Notes: generated from the sequence alone by a model not told the origin. A DNA stretch of 64,000 bases from Chitinivorax sp. PXF-14 (GCF_040812015.1 NZ_JBFNXJ010000006.1:158142-222141); one strand, 5' to 3'; counted from the first letter of the stretch, positions 26,739-38,195 are shown. Translations and numbers: made by a program.

Positions 26739-28838
26739 GTGGCACGTAAAACACCTATCGAGCGCTACCGTAATATCGGTATTAGTGCTCACATCGACGC
26801 CGGTAAGACGACTACCACCGAGCGTATCCTGTTCTACACCGGTGTGAACCACAAGATCGGTGAAGTGCATGACGGCGCCGCCACCATGGACTGGATGGAG
26901 CAGGAGCAGGAGCGTGGTATTACCATTACCTCCGCTGCAACGACCACGTTCTGGAGCGGTATGGCGCGCCAGTTCCCTGAGCATCGTATCAATATTATTG
27001 ATACCCCGGGGCACGTTGACTTCACCATCGAGGTGGAGCGTTCCATGCGTGTTCTGGATGGCGCCTGCATGGTTTACTGTGCAGTGGGTGGTGTACAGCC
27101 ACAGTCTGAAACCGTATGGCGTCAGGCGAACAAGTACAAGGTGCCCCGTCTCGCCTTCGTCAACAAGATGGACCGTCAGGGTGCCAACTTCTTCCGCGTG
27201 GTCGAGCAGATGCGTACCCGCCTGAAGGCAAATCCTGTGCCGGTGGCCATTCCTATCGGGGCTGAAGACACCTTTACTGGTGTTGTGGACCTGATCAAGA
27301 TGAAGGCCATCATTTGGGATGAAGCCTCCCAAGGTATGAAGTTCGAATACGTTGACATCCCTGCCGAGCTGCAGGGCGTGGCAGATGAATGGCGCGAAAA
27401 GATGGTTGAAGCTGCCGCAGAGGCAAGCGAAGACCTAATGAACGAATACCTGGAAAACGGCTCGCTGTCCGAAGAGCAGGTCATCGAGGCGCTGCGTCAG
27501 CGTACCTTGGCTTGCGAAATCCAGCCGATGCTGTGTGGCACCGCGTTCAAGAACAAGGGTGTACAGCTGATGCTGGATACCGTTATTCAGCTGCTGCCGT
27601 CGCCGGTCGATATTCCTCCGGTCAAGGGTACCAAGGAAAATGGCGAGGAAGATAGCCGTGAGGCGTCTGATGAAGCGCCATTCTCCGCGCTGGCGTTCAA
27701 GCTGATGAACGACCCCTATGTCGGTCAGTTGACCTTCTTCCGCGTCTATTCGGGTGTGGTTAAGCAGGGTGACTCGGTGATGAACTCCGTCAAGGACAAG
27801 AAGGAGCGTATCGGCCGTATCGTTCAGATGCATGCGAACAACCGCGAGGAAATCGAAGAGGTTCGCGCGGGTGACATCGCAGCAGCGATTGGTCTGAAGG
27901 AAGTGACTACCGGTGAAACCTTGTGTGCCATCGATAGCGTCATCGTCCTTGAGCGCATGGAGTTCCCGGATCCGGTAATTCACGTTGCGGTTGAACCCAA
28001 GACCAAGGCCGACCAAGAGAAGATGGGTGTTGCCCTGAATCGCTTGGCCAAGGAAGATCCGTCGTTCCGCGTGCGTACCGACGAAGAATCGGGTCAGACG
28101 ATTATTTCCGGCATGGGTGAATTGCACCTGGAAATTATTGTCGATCGCATGAAGCGCGAGTTTGGTGTCGAGGCTAACGTCGGCGCGCCACAGGTTGCTT
28201 ACCGTGAAACGATCACCAAGGTCGCCGAGGATATCGAAGGTAAGCACGCCAAGCAGTCGGGTGGTAAGGGTCAGTACGGCCACTGCGTGATTACCGTTGA
28301 GCCGGCGGGTGAAGGTAAGGGCTACTCGTTCGTCGACGAAATCAAGGGCGGCACGATTCCCCGTGAATTCATTCCGTCTGTCGATAAGGGTATTCAGAAC
28401 ACGCTCAAGGCGGGTGTGTTGGCTGGCTTCCCTGTTGTGGATGTCAAGGTACGTCTGACCTTCGGTTCCTACCATGACGTCGACTCGTCGCAGATCGCGT
28501 TTGAACTGGCCGGTTCGCTGGCGTTCAAGGAGGCGATGCGCCGTGCGGGTCCGGTGATTCTTGAGCCGATGATGGCTGTTGAAATCGAAACGCCGGAAGA
28601 GTACATGGGTGACATCATGGGCGACATCTCTTCCCGTCGCGGCATGTTGCAGGGTATGGATGACAATCCTGCCGGCGGTAAGATGATCAAGGCGGAAGTT
28701 CCGCTGGCAGAAATGTTCGGCTACTCGACCACGCTGCGTTCGATGTCTCAGGGTCGCGCTACGTACTCGATGGAGTTCAAGCATTACTCCGAGGCTCCGC
28801 GCAACGTCGCTGAAGCCGTAATGAACAGCAAGAAATAA
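26739..28838 (+). CDS. fusA: Elongation factor G
   Basis: EF-G (699 residues) is the GTPase that drives translocation and, with the recycling factor, ribosome splitting. The G1 motif AHIDAGKT is at residues 17-24, G3 is DTPGHVDF and G4 is NKMDRQGA. Domains II-V follow, with the domain IV segment [12 protein letters not shown] and the C-terminal [17 protein letters not shown]. It starts with GTG. It lies between rpsG and the second tuf gene, in str operon order. Confidence 0.99.
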   Translation: MARKTPIERYRNIGISAHIDAGKTTTTERILFYTGVNHKIGEVHDGAATMDWMEQEQERGITITSAATTTFWSGMARQFPEHRINIIDTPGHVDFTIEVERSMRVLDGACMVYCAVGGVQPQSETVWRQANKYKVPRLAFVNKMDRQGANFFRVVEQMRTRLKANPVPVAIPIGAEDTFTGVVDLIKMKAIIWDEASQGMKFEYVDIPAELQGVADEWREKMVEAAAEASEDLMNEYLENGSLSEEQVIEALRQRTLACEIQPMLCGTAFKNKGVQLMLDTVIQLLPSPVDIPPVKGTKENGEEDSREASDEAPFSALAFKLMNDPYVGQLTFFRVYSGVVKQGDSVMNSVKDKKERIGRIVQMHANNREEIEEVRAGDIAAAIGLKEVTTGETLCAIDSVIVLERMEFPDPVIHVAVEPKTKADQEKMGVALNRLAKEDPSFRVRTDEESGQTIISGMGELHLEIIVDRMKREFGVEANVGAPQVAYRETITKVAEDIEGKHAKQSGGKGQYGHCVITVEPAGEGKGYSFVDEIKGGTIPREFIPSVDKGIQNTLKAGVLAGFPVVDVKVRLTFGSYHDVDSSQIAFELAGSLAFKEAMRRAGPVILEPMMAVEIETPEEYMGDIMGDISSRRGMLQGMDDNPAGGKMIKAEVPLAEMFGYSTTLRSMSQGRATYSMEFKHYSEAPRNVAEAVMNSKK

Positions 28839-28861
28839 CCAAATTTAGGAAGGATTGAAAA

Positions 28862-30052
<1,191 letters not shown>

Positions 30053-30062
30053 TATTGAAGTT

Positions 30063-30089
30063 TGGCGCGGCGTTTCTGACGCCGCGCCA
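30063..30089 (+). terminator. Hairpin at the end of the str operon
   Basis: A perfect 11-bp stem TGGCGCGGCGT/ACGCCGCGCCA with loop TTCTG begins 10 bases after the tuf stop. No T-run follows directly, so it may only attenuate. Two direct copies of TTGTTCTTTAA follow just before rpsJ. Confidence 0.5.
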
Positions 30090-30125
30090 TGACTTGTTCT
30101 TTAAATTGTTCTTTAAGGAAGTTTC

Positions 30126-30437
30126 ATGCAAAGCCAACGCATCCGTATCCGCCTGAAGGCATTCGACTACAATCTGATCGACCGTTCGGCGGCCGAGATC
30201 GTGGAAACTGCAAAGCGCACTGGCGCTGTAGTCAAGGGCCCGGTTCCTCTGCCCACTCGTATTCAACGTTTCGATATTCTCCGTTCGCCGCACGTTAACA
30301 AGACTTCTCGTGATCAGCTCGAGATTCGTACCCACTTGCGCTTGATGGATATCATCGATCCGACGGACAAAACCGTTGATGCCCTGATGAAGCTGGATCT
30401 GCCTGCAGGGGTTGACGTAGAAATCAAGTTGCAGTAA
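30126..30437 (+). CDS. rpsJ: 30S ribosomal protein S10 (NusE)
   Basis: S10 (103 residues) is part of the 30S head and also serves as NusE, linking NusG and transcription to the leading ribosome. It shows [19 protein letters not shown] and [19 protein letters not shown]. It lies after tuf and is separated from rplC by a terminator-like hairpin and a candidate promoter, so it may be transcribed mainly with the str operon. Confidence 0.98.
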   Translation: MQSQRIRIRLKAFDYNLIDRSAAEIVETAKRTGAVVKGPVPLPTRIQRFDILRSPHVNKTSRDQLEIRTHLRLMDIIDPTDKTVDALMKLDLPAGVDVEIKLQ

Positions 30438-30456
30438 CTTGATTTTCTGTTAGAAT
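30429..30456 (+). promoter_or_regulatory. Candidate promoter between rpsJ and rplC
   Basis: TTGCAG, 16 bases, then TAGAAT. The -35 overlaps the last codons of rpsJ. Transcription would start in or near the hairpin at 30459. Confidence 0.45.
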
Positions 30457-30458
30457 AG

Positions 30459-30485
30459 CGGGCTCGCTGTGGCGAGCCCGTTTTT
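30459..30485 (+). terminator. Rho-independent terminator between rpsJ and rplC
   Basis: A perfect 9-bp G-C-rich stem CGGGCTCGC/GCGAGCCCG with loop TGTG is followed by TTTTTATTT. It would uncouple rpsJ from the rest of the S10 operon. Confidence 0.75.
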
Positions 30486-30530
30486 ATTTCGCCGATCAAT
30501 CGTAATCGGCCCTTAAAATAGGAAATAATC

Positions 30531-31175
30531 ATGAGTTTAGGTCTTGTAGGTCGCAAGATTGGCATGACTCGCGTGTTTGCAGAGGATGGTGCTGCCATCC
30601 CCGTGACCGTGCTGGATATGTCCAATAACCGCGTCGCCCAAGTCAAAACCGATGACGCTGATGGTTATACCGGTGTTCAGGTATCCTTCGGTTCCCGTAA
30701 AGCCAGTCGTGTCAATAAGGCGCAGGCTGGGCATTTTGCAAAAGCTGGCATTGAGGCTGGTCGTGGTCTGCGTGAATTCCGTGTGACTGCTGATCAATTG
30801 GCTTCCCTGCAGCCGGGTGCGGTTTTGTCTGTTGAGGTGTTTCAGGCTGGGCAGTTGGTGGATGTGACCGGTACCTCCCAAGGTAAAGGTTTCTCTGGCG
30901 CAATCAAGCGTCACAACTTCAGTTCTCAGCGTGCGTCGCACGGTAACTCTGTATCGCACAATGCTCCTGGTTCCATTGGTATGGCTCAGGACCCGGGTCG
31001 TGTATTCCCGGGTAAGCGCATGGCTGGCCAGTACGGTAACGTTAAGCGCACCGTTCAAAGCCTTGAGGTCGTGCGCATTGATGTTGAGCGTCAGTTGCTG
31101 CTCGTTAAAGGTGCCGTTCCGGGTGCCAAGGGTGGCGATGTGGTCGTTCGTCCGAGCGTGAAGGCAGGTGCATGA
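30531..31175 (+). CDS. rplC: 50S ribosomal protein L3
   Basis: L3 (214 residues) is an early assembly protein whose long loop reaches the peptidyl transferase centre. It starts [20 protein letters not shown]. The central extension carries [17 protein letters not shown] and the conserved Gln in [13 protein letters not shown], which is often methylated. Its TGA overlaps the rplD start. Confidence 0.98.
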   Translation: MSLGLVGRKIGMTRVFAEDGAAIPVTVLDMSNNRVAQVKTDDADGYTGVQVSFGSRKASRVNKAQAGHFAKAGIEAGRGLREFRVTADQLASLQPGAVLSVEVFQAGQLVDVTGTSQGKGFSGAIKRHNFSSQRASHGNSVSHNAPGSIGMAQDPGRVFPGKRMAGQYGNVKRTVQSLEVVRIDVERQLLLVKGAVPGAKGGDVVVRPSVKAGA

Positions 31176-31795
31176 TGGAACTGAAGGTCATTAACGAACA
31201 AGGTCAGGCTGTTTCCAGTCTGGCTGTTTCTGATGTGCTGTTCGCTCGCGACTATAACGAGGCGTTGGTGCATCAGGTTGTTGTCGCATATCAGGCAAAT
31301 GCCCGTAGCGCCAACCGTGCGCAAAAAGGCCGTAGCGAAGTCGTTAAGTCGACTCGCAAGCCGTGGCGTCAAAAGGGTACTGGCCGTGCGCGTGCAGGTA
31401 TGGCGTCGAGCCCGCTGTGGCGCGGCGGTGGCAAGATTTTCCCGAACTCTCCTGAGGAAAATTTCAGCCACAAGGTTAATCGCAAGATGTACCGTGCTGG
31501 CGTCGCTGCGATCTATTCGCAATTGGCCCGCGAAGGTCGTCTGCAGGTAATCGATTCGTTGAGTATTGATTCCCCCAAAACCAAGCAGTTCGCAGCAAAG
31601 CTGAAGGCTCTGGGTTTTGAGCAGGTGCTGATCATTACCGATACGGTTGATGAAAATCTCTATCTGTCGTCTCGCAATCTTCCGCACGTTTATGTTGTTG
31701 AGCCGTCTCAGGTGGATCCGGTCAGCCTCGTTTACTTCAAGAACGTGGTGGTAACCCGTGAGGCGGTCAAGCAAATCGAGGAGATGTACGCATGA
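31175..31795 (+). CDS. rplD: 50S ribosomal protein L4
   Basis: L4 (206 residues) lines the peptide exit tunnel with an extended loop (about residues 45-95, [20 protein letters not shown]). In enteric bacteria it represses the S10 operon, but no S10-type leader is evident here. Two adjacent ATG codons lie at 31172 and 31175; I chose the second, which gives MELKVINEQ and overlaps the rplC stop as TGATG. The stop overlaps the rplW start. Confidence 0.96.
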   Translation: MELKVINEQGQAVSSLAVSDVLFARDYNEALVHQVVVAYQANARSANRAQKGRSEVVKSTRKPWRQKGTGRARAGMASSPLWRGGGKIFPNSPEENFSHKVNRKMYRAGVAAIYSQLAREGRLQVIDSLSIDSPKTKQFAAKLKALGFEQVLIITDTVDENLYLSSRNLPHVYVVEPSQVDPVSLVYFKNVVVTREAVKQIEEMYA

Positions 31796-32097
31796 GCGCG
31801 ATTAATCAAGAACGCCTGTACCAGGTCATCCTTGCCCCGATCGTCTCCGAGAAGAGTACTTTCATCGCCGACAAGAACGAGCAAGTGGCTTTTCGTGTGA
31901 CCACTGATGCTACCAAGCCCGAAATCAAGGCTGCTGTTGAAACCCTCTTCAAGGTTCAGGTTGAAAGCGTTCAGGTGTTGAACGTAAAGGGTAAGCAGAA
32001 GCGCTTCGGTCGGTTCAACGGGCGTCGCAAGGACTGGAAAAAGGCGTATGTCAGCCTGAAGCCAGGTCAGCAAATCGAATTTGCGGCTGCGGAATAA
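31792..32097 (+). CDS. rplW: 50S ribosomal protein L23
   Basis: L23 (101 residues) sits at the mouth of the exit tunnel and docks trigger factor and the signal recognition particle. It shows [18 protein letters not shown] and a basic loop [19 protein letters not shown]. The start overlaps the rplD stop by four bases (ATGA). Confidence 0.98.
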   Translation: MSAINQERLYQVILAPIVSEKSTFIADKNEQVAFRVTTDATKPEIKAAVETLFKVQVESVQVLNVKGKQKRFGRFNGRRKDWKKAYVSLKPGQQIEFAAAE

Positions 32098-32108
32098 AGG
32101 GATAGGTC

Positions 32109-32942
32109 ATGGCATTGATCAAAGTTAAACCGACGTCGCCAGGCCGTCGCGCAGTCGTCAAGGTTGTAACGTCTGGCCTGCATAAAGGTGCTCCGCACGC
32201 TTCGTTGCTGGAAAAGCAGCACAGCACGGCTGGCCGTAACAACAACGGTCATATTACTACCCGTCACAAGGGGGGGGGGCACAAGCATCACTACCGTGTG
32301 ATCGACTTCCGTCGCAACAAGGACGGTATTCCGGCCAAGGTTGAGCGTATTGAATACGATCCGAACCGCACGGCTCACATTGCCCTGTTGTGCTATGCGG
32401 ACGGCGAGCGCCGTTACATCATCGCCCCGCGCGGTGTTGCGGTTGGTGCTCAGTTGATGAGCGGGTCCGATGCGCCCATCAAGGCCGGCAATGCGCTTCC
32501 GTTGCGCAATATTCCGGTTGGTAGCACGGTGCATTGCGTCGAAATGTTGCCAGGCAAGGGGGCACAGATTGCTCGGTCGGCTGGTACTTCGGTGCAGTTG
32601 CTGGCTCGTGAAGGTAGCTACGCCCAGTTGCGTCTGCGTTCGGGTGAAATCCGCAAGGTTCACGTGGATTGCCGCGCAACCGTAGGTGAGGTCGGGCACG
32701 AAGAGCATAGCCTGCGCAAGATTGGTAAGGCCGGTGCAAATCGTTGGCGCGGTATTCGTCCGACTGTTCGCGGTACTGCAATGAACCCGATCGATCACCC
32801 GCACGGTGGTGGTGAAGGTCGTACCGGTGAAGGTCGTGTGCCTGTTAGTCCGTGGGGTCAGCCGACTAAGGGTTATCGCACCCGCAACAACAAGCGCACT
32901 GACAATATGATCGTCCGTCGTCGCTTTTCGAACAAAGGGTAA
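32109..32942 (+). CDS. rplB: 50S ribosomal protein L2
   Basis: L2 (277 residues) is needed for subunit association and peptidyl transferase activity. It carries [18 protein letters not shown] and, at the C-terminus, [19 protein letters not shown] with the essential His. The Lys-Gly-Gly-Gly stretch is coded AAG GGG GGG GGG, a ten-G run at 32270-32279, which is unusual for a gene that elsewhere prefers GGT and GGC. Confidence 0.98.
   Translation: MALIKVKPTSPGRRAVVKVVTSGLHKGAPHASLLEKQHSTAGRNNNGHITTRHKGGGHKHHYRVIDFRRNKDGIPAKVERIEYDPNRTAHIALLCYADGERRYIIAPRGVAVGAQLMSGSDAPIKAGNALPLRNIPVGSTVHCVEMLPGKGAQIARSAGTSVQLLAREGSYAQLRLRSGEIRKVHVDCRATVGEVGHEEHSLRKIGKAGANRWRGIRPTVRGTAMNPIDHPHGGGEGRTGEGRVPVSPWGQPTKGYRTRNNKRTDNMIVRRRFSNKG
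32270..32279 (+). repeat. Ten-G homopolymer inside rplB
   Basis: An uninterrupted run of ten G bases codes the end of Lys and three Gly residues near codon 55 of L2. The frame is intact at this length. A run this long is prone to slippage in replication and sequencing. Confidence 0.95.
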
Positions 32943-32949
32943 TTGAGCT

Positions 32950-33225
32950 ATGGCACGTTCTATTAAGAAGGGTCCTTTTGTCGACCAGCATTTGCTCAAG
33001 AAGGTTGAGGCTGCGCTTGCCACTAACGACAAGCGTCCGGTCAAGACCTGGTCGCGTCGTTCGACGGTGCTGCCCGAGTTCGTTGGTTTGACGATTGCTG
33101 TACACAATGGTCGCCAGCATGTTCCGGTCTATGTGAATGAAAACATGGTCGGTCACAAGCTTGGTGAGTTTTCGCTGACGCGTACCTTCAAGGGGCATGC
33201 GGCGGACAAGAAAGCAAAGAGATAA
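32950..33225 (+). CDS. rpsS: 30S ribosomal protein S19
   Basis: S19 (91 residues) lies in the 30S head, contacts 16S rRNA with S13, and faces the tRNA in the A site. It shows [20 protein letters not shown] and the signature [20 protein letters not shown]. It follows rplB by 7 bases. Confidence 0.98.
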   Translation: MARSIKKGPFVDQHLLKKVEAALATNDKRPVKTWSRRSTVLPEFVGLTIAVHNGRQHVPVYVNENMVGHKLGEFSLTRTFKGHAADKKAKR

Positions 33226-33234
33226 GGTGGCGAA

Positions 33235-33564
33235 ATGAGAGTTTCTGCTGTTTTGAAAAACGCTCGTCTGTCCGCTCAGAAGGCTCGTCTGGTTGCTGAT
33301 CTGGTCCGCGGCCAGCAAGTCGAGCTGGCACTGAATGTATTGGCATTTACGCCCAAAAAAGGCGCGAAGCTTATTCGAGGCGTCCTCGAGTCGGCTATCG
33401 CAAATGCTGAGCACAATGAAGGTGCTGACATCGATGCGTTGAAGATTACGACGATCTACGTCGATAAGGGGCCTAGCCTTAAGCGCTTCGCTGCACGCGC
33501 CAAGGGTCGTGGTAACCGCATTGAGAAACAGACGTGTCACATCACGTTGACGGTCGGCGATTAA
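33235..33564 (+). CDS. rplV: 50S ribosomal protein L22
   Basis: L22 (109 residues) sends a beta-hairpin into the exit tunnel, where macrolide-resistance changes occur. The hairpin region [20 protein letters not shown] is intact. It begins [19 protein letters not shown]. It lies 9 bases after rpsS and 10 before rpsC. Confidence 0.98.
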   Translation: MRVSAVLKNARLSAQKARLVADLVRGQQVELALNVLAFTPKKGAKLIRGVLESAIANAEHNEGADIDALKITTIYVDKGPSLKRFAARAKGRGNRIEKQTCHITLTVGD

Positions 33565-33574
33565 GGAAGAGGCA

Positions 33575-34282
33575 ATGGGTCAGAAAATTCATCCGACGGG
33601 TTTCCGTCTGGCTGTACTGAAAAACTGGTCTTCCAAGTGGTACGCGAACAATCTTAACTTCGCGAACATGCTGAATGAAGACATCAAGGTTCGTCAGTTC
33701 CTGAAGTCGAAGCTTGCTCATGCGGCCGTTGGCAAGATCATTATCGAGCGTCCGGCAAAGAACGCACGTATTACCATTCACAGTGCCCGTCCGGGTGTGG
33801 TGATTGGCAAGAAGGGCGAAGACATCGAATTGCTGAAGAGCCAGCTGCAGAAGATGATGGGTGTGCCGGTGCACATCAACATCGAGGAAATCCGCAAGCC
33901 AGAGCTCGATAGCCAGTTGATCGCCGATAGCATCGCGTCGCAACTTGAAAAGCGCGTGATGTTCCGCCGCGCCATGAAGCGTGCAATGCAAAATGCAATG
34001 CGTCTTGGTGCTCAAGGTATCAAGATCATGAGTTCAGGGCGTCTGAATGGTATCGAAATCGCTCGTAGCGAATGGTATCGCGAAGGTCGCGTGCCGCTGC
34101 ATACGCTGCGTGCCGACATCGATTACGCTACTTCCGAGGCCAAGACCACCTACGGCATCATTGGTATCAAGGTTTGGGTCTACAAGGGTGAGCAACTGGG
34201 GCGTGGTGAACAGCCTGCCGCTCAGCCGGTAGAAACCGAGAAGAAGGGCAGAAAGTCGGGGGCTAGAAATGCTGCAGCCTAA
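33575..34282 (+). CDS. rpsC: 30S ribosomal protein S3
   Basis: S3 (235 residues) is at the mRNA entry tunnel and contributes helicase activity. It has an N-terminal KH type 2 domain with [19 protein letters not shown] and a C-terminal S3 domain with [20 protein letters not shown] basic tail of about 25 residues (ending [14 protein letters not shown]) follows. The last 14 bases overlap rplP. Confidence 0.98.
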   Translation: MGQKIHPTGFRLAVLKNWSSKWYANNLNFANMLNEDIKVRQFLKSKLAHAAVGKIIIERPAKNARITIHSARPGVVIGKKGEDIELLKSQLQKMMGVPVHINIEEIRKPELDSQLIADSIASQLEKRVMFRRAMKRAMQNAMRLGAQGIKIMSSGRLNGIEIARSEWYREGRVPLHTLRADIDYATSEAKTTYGIIGIKVWVYKGEQLGRGEQPAAQPVETEKKGRKSGARNAAA

Positions 34283-34685
34283 TCGTACTAAATTCCGCAA
34301 GGTTCAGAAGGGCCGTAACACGGGTCTCGCGACTCGTGGTACCAAGGTCGATTTCGGCGAGTTCGGTCTGAAGGCTACTGGCCGTGGTCGGCTGACTGCG
34401 CGTCAGATCGAGGCTGCGCGTCGTGCTATGACCCGCCACATCAAGCGTGGTGGTCGTATCTGGATCCGTGTCTTCCCGGATAAACCCATTACCTCCAAGC
34501 CCGCAGAAGTGCGTATGGGTAACGGTAAGGGTTCGCCGGAATTCTGGGTGGCTGAAATTCAGCCGGGCAAAGTCTTGTATGAAATGGATGGGGTTAGCGT
34601 AGAGTTGGCTCGCGAGGCATTCCGCCTTGCTGCAGCCAAGCTACCGCTGTCTACCACATTCGTACAGCGTCAAGTGGGGCAGTGA
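34269..34685 (+). CDS. rplP: 50S ribosomal protein L16
   Basis: L16 (138 residues) organises the A-site side of the large subunit. It begins [17 protein letters not shown], the standard start, and contains [20 protein letters not shown] and [17 protein letters not shown]. The start lies inside the end of rpsC (14-base overlap), and its TGA overlaps the rpmC start, so the three genes are translationally coupled. Confidence 0.98.
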   Translation: MLQPNRTKFRKVQKGRNTGLATRGTKVDFGEFGLKATGRGRLTARQIEAARRAMTRHIKRGGRIWIRVFPDKPITSKPAEVRMGNGKGSPEFWVAEIQPGKVLYEMDGVSVELAREAFRLAAAKLPLSTTFVQRQVGQ

Positions 34686-34876
34686 TGAAAGCGAAAGATC
34701 TGCGTAACAAGTCTGTGGATGAGCTGCAGCAAGAGCTTCTCTCGCTGCTCAAAGCTCAGTTCGGTTTGCGCATGCAAGTCGCGACCCAGCAACTCGCCAA
34801 GACTAGCGAGTTGCGTAAGGTGCGTCGTGATATCGCGCGCATTCGTACTCTCATCGGCGAGAAGAAGGCTGCCTAA
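34685..34876 (+). CDS. rpmC: 50S ribosomal protein L29
   Basis: L29 (63 residues) is a two-helix protein near the tunnel exit, next to L23. I chose the ATG at 34685 ([19 protein letters not shown]), which overlaps the rplP stop as TGATG, rather than the GTG three bases upstream. The C-terminal helix has the typical [15 protein letters not shown]. Confidence 0.96.
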   Translation: MKAKDLRNKSVDELQQELLSLLKAQFGLRMQVATQQLAKTSELRKVRRDIARIRTLIGEKKAA

Positions 34877-34878
34877 TC

Positions 34879-35139
34879 ATGAGCGAAAAAAGTGTCCGCA
34901 CTCTGACCGGTCGCGTCGTTAGCGACAAGATGGACAAGACGGTTACCGTGCTGGTTGAGCGCCAGGTAAAACACCCGCTCTACGGCAAGGTGATTCGTCG
35001 TTCCAAGAAATACCATGCGCACGATGAGAACAATGAATACCGTGAAGGTGATCTTGTTACCATCGAAGAGACCCGCCCCCTGTCGAAAACTAAGGCATGG
35101 GTAGTGACTCTGCTGGTAGAAAAAGCTCGCCTAGCTTAA
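34879..35139 (+). CDS. rpsQ: 30S ribosomal protein S17
   Basis: S17 (86 residues) is an OB-fold primary binder of 16S rRNA. It shows [20 protein letters not shown] and [15 protein letters not shown]. It starts 2 bases after rpmC. A terminator hairpin that also contains a promoter follows, so this is the last gene of its unit. Confidence 0.98.
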   Translation: MSEKSVRTLTGRVVSDKMDKTVTVLVERQVKHPLYGKVIRRSKKYHAHDENNEYREGDLVTIEETRPLSKTKAWVVTLLVEKARLA

Positions 35140-35149
35140 TTAGGTAATT

Positions 35150-35180
35150 AAAGGCCTTGCGCGTTTGGCGCAAGGCCTTT
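35150..35180 (+). terminator. Terminator after rpsQ, overlapping the spc promoter
   Basis: A perfect 13-bp stem AAAGGCCTTGCGC/GCGCAAGGCCTTT with loop GTTTG starts 10 bases after rpsQ. The 3' arm ends in TTT and is followed by ATAAT. The same bases supply the promoter at 35157. Confidence 0.75.
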
Positions 35181-35185
35181 ATAAT
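35157..35185 (+). promoter_or_regulatory. Promoter of the spc operon embedded in the rpsQ terminator
   Basis: TTGCGC in the 5' arm of the terminator stem, 17 bases, then a perfect TATAAT that begins at the last base of the 3' arm. The downstream leader of about 105 bases to rplN holds a small CCCC/GGGG hairpin near 35220-35232. Confidence 0.65.
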
Positions 35186-35297
35186 CTCGCACTTTTCGTG
35201 TTGCCTTAGAGCGTCCTTCCCCCGAACGGGGTCCAAAACTGGATCGTGTTGGTTTTTCCACTGTAAGGTGGGAGACGGTTTAAGTTGGAGATAAAAA

Positions 35298-35666
35298 ATG
35301 ATTCAAATGCAGTCCATTTTGGAAGTGGCTGACAATACTGGTGCACGTCGCGTGATGTGCATTAAGGTGTTGGGCGGTTCCAAGCGCCGTTATGCGAGCG
35401 TTGGCGACATCATCAAGGTCAGCATCAAAGATGCTGCACCGCGTGGTCGTGTCAAGAAGGGTGATGTGTATAACGCTGTCGTGGTTCGCACCGCGAAGGG
35501 TGTTCGTCGCCCCGACGGTTCGTTGATCAAGTTTGATGGCAATGCCGCAGTTCTGTTGAACAACAAGCTGGAGCCGATTGGTACCCGCATCTTTGGGCCA
35601 GTTACCCGTGAACTGCGTACCGAGCGATTCATGAAGATCGTTTCGCTGGCGCCGGAAGTTCTGTAA
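35298..35666 (+). CDS. rplN: 50S ribosomal protein L14
   Basis: L14 (122 residues) forms an intersubunit bridge and is the binding site of silencing factor RsfS. It shows [20 protein letters not shown] and the signature of the family in [20 protein letters not shown]. It is the first gene after the promoter at 35157 and so heads the spc operon. Confidence 0.98.
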   Translation: MIQMQSILEVADNTGARRVMCIKVLGGSKRRYASVGDIIKVSIKDAAPRGRVKKGDVYNAVVVRTAKGVRRPDGSLIKFDGNAAVLLNNKLEPIGTRIFGPVTRELRTERFMKIVSLAPEVL

Positions 35667-35675
35667 GGAGTGATG

Positions 35676-35993
35676 ATGCGCAAGATTCGTAAAGGTGACG
35701 AGATCATCGTCCTGACGGGTAAAGATAAGGGTAAGCGCGGCTCGGTGTTGCGCGTCCTGGTGGATGGTAACGTTGTGGTTGAAGGCATCAATCTGGTGAA
35801 AAAACACCAGAAGCCTAACCCTGTTAAGGGTGTGACCGGCGGTATCGTTGAACTGGCAAAGCCGATCGATGTATCGAACGTTGCATTGTTCAATCCGGCC
35901 ACTCAAAAGGCCGATCGTGTTGGTTTCAAAGTTCTTGAGGACGGCCGCAAGGTTCGCTTCTTCAAATCGAACGGCGAACTGGTAGACGCCTAA
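35676..35993 (+). CDS. rplX: 50S ribosomal protein L24
   Basis: L24 (105 residues) is an assembly initiator near the tunnel exit with a KOW motif ([20 protein letters not shown]). Three possible starts lie in a row (GTG 35670, ATG 35673, ATG 35676). I chose the last, because AAGGAG at 35665-35670 is then 5 bases away and the product begins MRKIRKGDE as in the family. Confidence 0.95.
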   Translation: MRKIRKGDEIIVLTGKDKGKRGSVLRVLVDGNVVVEGINLVKKHQKPNPVKGVTGGIVELAKPIDVSNVALFNPATQKADRVGFKVLEDGRKVRFFKSNGELVDA

Positions 35994-36003
35994 GGGGTAA
36001 TTC

Positions 36004-36543
36004 ATGGCTCGTTTGCGAGAATTTTATGTGAATACCGTTGTGCCCGAACTGACCAAGCAGTTTGGCTACAAATCGGTAATGGAAGTGCCGCGCATTGAAA
36101 AAATCACTCTCAATATGGGGGTTGGTGAGGCGGTTGCTGACAAGAAGGTAATGGAATTTGCTGTCGGCGATCTGCAGAAGATTGCTGGTCAAAAGCCTGT
36201 CGTTACATTGTCCAAGAAGTCGATCGCGGGTTTTAAGATCCGTGACAATTATCCGGTTGGTTGCAAGGTAACCCTGCGCCGTGACCGTATGTATGAATTC
36301 CTGGATCGTCTGGTTTCCGTTGCAATTCCGCGTATTCGCGACTTCCGTGGTGTTTCCGGTAAGTCGTTCGATGGTCGTGGCAATTACAACATCGGTGTGC
36401 GTGAACAGATTATCTTCCCGGAAATCGAGTACGACAAGATCGATGCGCTGCGTGGTATGAATATCACTATCACGACGACCGCTAAGACCGACGAAGAAGC
36501 GCGCGCCTTGCTTGCCGCGTTCAAATTCCCTTTCAAGAACTGA
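36004..36543 (+). CDS. rplE: 50S ribosomal protein L5
   Basis: L5 (179 residues) binds 5S rRNA and contacts the P-site tRNA. It shows [19 protein letters not shown] and the conserved [16 protein letters not shown]. The length matches E. coli L5. It is 10 bases after rplX and 7 before rpsN. Confidence 0.98.
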   Translation: MARLREFYVNTVVPELTKQFGYKSVMEVPRIEKITLNMGVGEAVADKKVMEFAVGDLQKIAGQKPVVTLSKKSIAGFKIRDNYPVGCKVTLRRDRMYEFLDRLVSVAIPRIRDFRGVSGKSFDGRGNYNIGVREQIIFPEIEYDKIDALRGMNITITTTAKTDEEARALLAAFKFPFKN

Positions 36544-36550
36544 GGGTAAC

Positions 36551-36856
36551 ATGGCAAAGGTTTGTTTGATTAATCGTGAGCAAAAGCGCCGTGACACGGT
36601 TGCTAAGTTTGCTGACAAGCGCCAGAAGCTGCTCGCTACCATCAATGATGTGAGCTTGTCTGACGAGGAACGTTTTGCTGCGCGGCTGCAACTGCAAAAG
36701 CTGCCCCGTAACGCTAGCCCGGTCCGCCTGCGTAATCGCTGTGCTCTGACCGGTCGTGCTCGCGGCACTTTCCGCAAATTTGGCTTGGGTCGCACCAAGA
36801 TTCGTGAAATTGCGATGCGCGGTGAAATTCCGGGCGTTGTGAAGGCCAGCTGGTAA
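36551..36856 (+). CDS. rpsN: 30S ribosomal protein S14
   Basis: S14 (101 residues) is needed for late 30S head assembly. It is the long zinc-free form: the four-cysteine ribbon of the short type is missing, and only single Cys residues occur. It starts [20 protein letters not shown] at the ATG after GAGGGTAAC and ends with [11 protein letters not shown]. Contrast this with L36 further on, which keeps its zinc site. Confidence 0.97.
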   Translation: MAKVCLINREQKRRDTVAKFADKRQKLLATINDVSLSDEERFAARLQLQKLPRNASPVRLRNRCALTGRARGTFRKFGLGRTKIREIAMRGEIPGVVKASW

Positions 36857-36872
36857 TAGGAGTTCGATCAAG

Positions 36873-37271
36873 ATGAGTATGCATGATCCTATCGCCGATA
36901 TGCTGACTCGCATTCGCAATGCACAAAGTGCTGCGAAAGCTGCTGTAAGCATGCCGTCGTCCAAGGTGAAGGTTGCAATTGCCAAGGTTCTGAAGGACGA
37001 AGGTTATATCGAAGATTTTCAAGTGGCTGAGCTGGGTGCCGGCAAGGTTCAACTGGAAATCGGGCTGAAGTACTACAGTGGTCAACCCGTAATCGATCGT
37101 ATCGAGCGTGTGAGCCGCCCAGGTCTGCGCGTCTACAAGGGCGTCGAAGATATTCCTCAAGTTATGAACGGTCTGGGGGTCGCAATTGTGTCGACATCCA
37201 GGGGCGTGATGACTGATCGCAAAGCGCGTGCTGCCGGTATCGGCGGTGAGTTGCTGTGCATCGTGGCTTAA
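36873..37271 (+). CDS. rpsH: 30S ribosomal protein S8
   Basis: S8 (132 residues) is a primary binder of the central domain of 16S rRNA, and in enteric bacteria represses the spc operon. It shows [18 protein letters not shown] and the C-terminal signature [20 protein letters not shown]. It starts with ATG after AGGAGTTCG. Confidence 0.98.
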   Translation: MSMHDPIADMLTRIRNAQSAAKAAVSMPSSKVKVAIAKVLKDEGYIEDFQVAELGAGKVQLEIGLKYYSGQPVIDRIERVSRPGLRVYKGVEDIPQVMNGLGVAIVSTSRGVMTDRKARAAGIGGELLCIVA

Positions 37272-37282
37272 TGGGGTGACAC

Positions 37283-37816
37283 ATGTCTCGTGTAGCTAAG
37301 AATCCTGTTGTATTGCCATCGAATGTCGAGGTTAAAGTCGCTGATGGCGAAATCACGGTAAAGGGCCCGCTCGGTACGCTCAAGCGTGCACTTACCGCTG
37401 ATGTGTCCATTGTGGTCGAAAATGGTTCGGTCAAGTGTACGGCTGCCAGCGAAGCTAAGCAGGCACGTGCCATGTCCGGCACCATGCGCGCGCTGATCGC
37501 CAATATGGTGAAGGGTGTGTCGGATGGCTTCGTCCGCAAGCTAAACCTGGTTGGCGTGGGGTATCGTGCCCAAGCTCAAGGTGACGTGCTGAATCTGACG
37601 CTTGGTTTCTCTCACCCGGTTGCGCACAAGATGCCTGAAGGCGTCAAGGTCGAGACACCGTCCCAGACAGAAATTCTGATCAAGGGCGTCGACAAGCAGC
37701 AAGTTGGTCAGGTTGCCGCTGAAGTTCGTGCATACCGTGCTCCTGAGCCCTATAAGGGTAAGGGTGTGCGTTACGCCGACGAGGTGGTGGTCCTGAAGGA
37801 AACCAAGAAGAAATAA
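37283..37816 (+). CDS. rplF: 50S ribosomal protein L6
   Basis: L6 (177 residues) lies near the sarcin-ricin loop and the factor-binding site. It has two homologous domains, and the C-terminal one carries the signature [16 protein letters not shown]. It begins [17 protein letters not shown] and follows rpsH by 11 bases. Confidence 0.98.
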   Translation: MSRVAKNPVVLPSNVEVKVADGEITVKGPLGTLKRALTADVSIVVENGSVKCTAASEAKQARAMSGTMRALIANMVKGVSDGFVRKLNLVGVGYRAQAQGDVLNLTLGFSHPVAHKMPEGVKVETPSQTEILIKGVDKQQVGQVAAEVRAYRAPEPYKGKGVRYADEVVVLKETKKK

Positions 37817-37829
37817 TTGAGGCTTTACC

Positions 37830-38183
37830 ATGGATAAGAATCAAACTCGCTTGCGCAGAGCACGCAAAACCCGTGCACGCATTGCAGCGCTTGGCATGGT
37901 CCGTCTGAGTGTGCATCGCACCAACCAGCATATCTATGCCCAGATCATCGATGAGACCGGCGGCAAGGTGCTCGCCAGCGCATCGTCGCTGGAAGCCGAT
38001 GTACGCAAGGAAATCGCTAATGGCGGTAACGCCGCTGCTGCTGCCTTCGTTGGCAAGCGCATTGCGGAAAAGGCCAAGGCTGCTGGGGTTGAGAGCGTTG
38101 CGTTTGACCGCTCCGGTTTCAAGTACCACGGTCGCGTCAAGGCGTTGGCCGACGCTGCCCGTGAAAACGGCTTGGCATTCTAA
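37830..38183 (+). CDS. rplR: 50S ribosomal protein L18
   Basis: L18 (117 residues) binds 5S rRNA with L5. It has the basic N-terminus [20 protein letters not shown] and the terminal motif [20 protein letters not shown]. It lies between rplF and rpsE in standard spc order. Confidence 0.98.
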   Translation: MDKNQTRLRRARKTRARIAALGMVRLSVHRTNQHIYAQIIDETGGKVLASASSLEADVRKEIANGGNAAAAAFVGKRIAEKAKAAGVESVAFDRSGFKYHGRVKALADAARENGLAF

Positions 38184-38195
38184 TCGAGGTTCATA

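Noticed and set aside
30063..30125. S10-type leader with L4 binding site before rpsJ
   Set aside because: Only a simple hairpin and a short direct repeat are seen, with no structure resembling the known L4 target.
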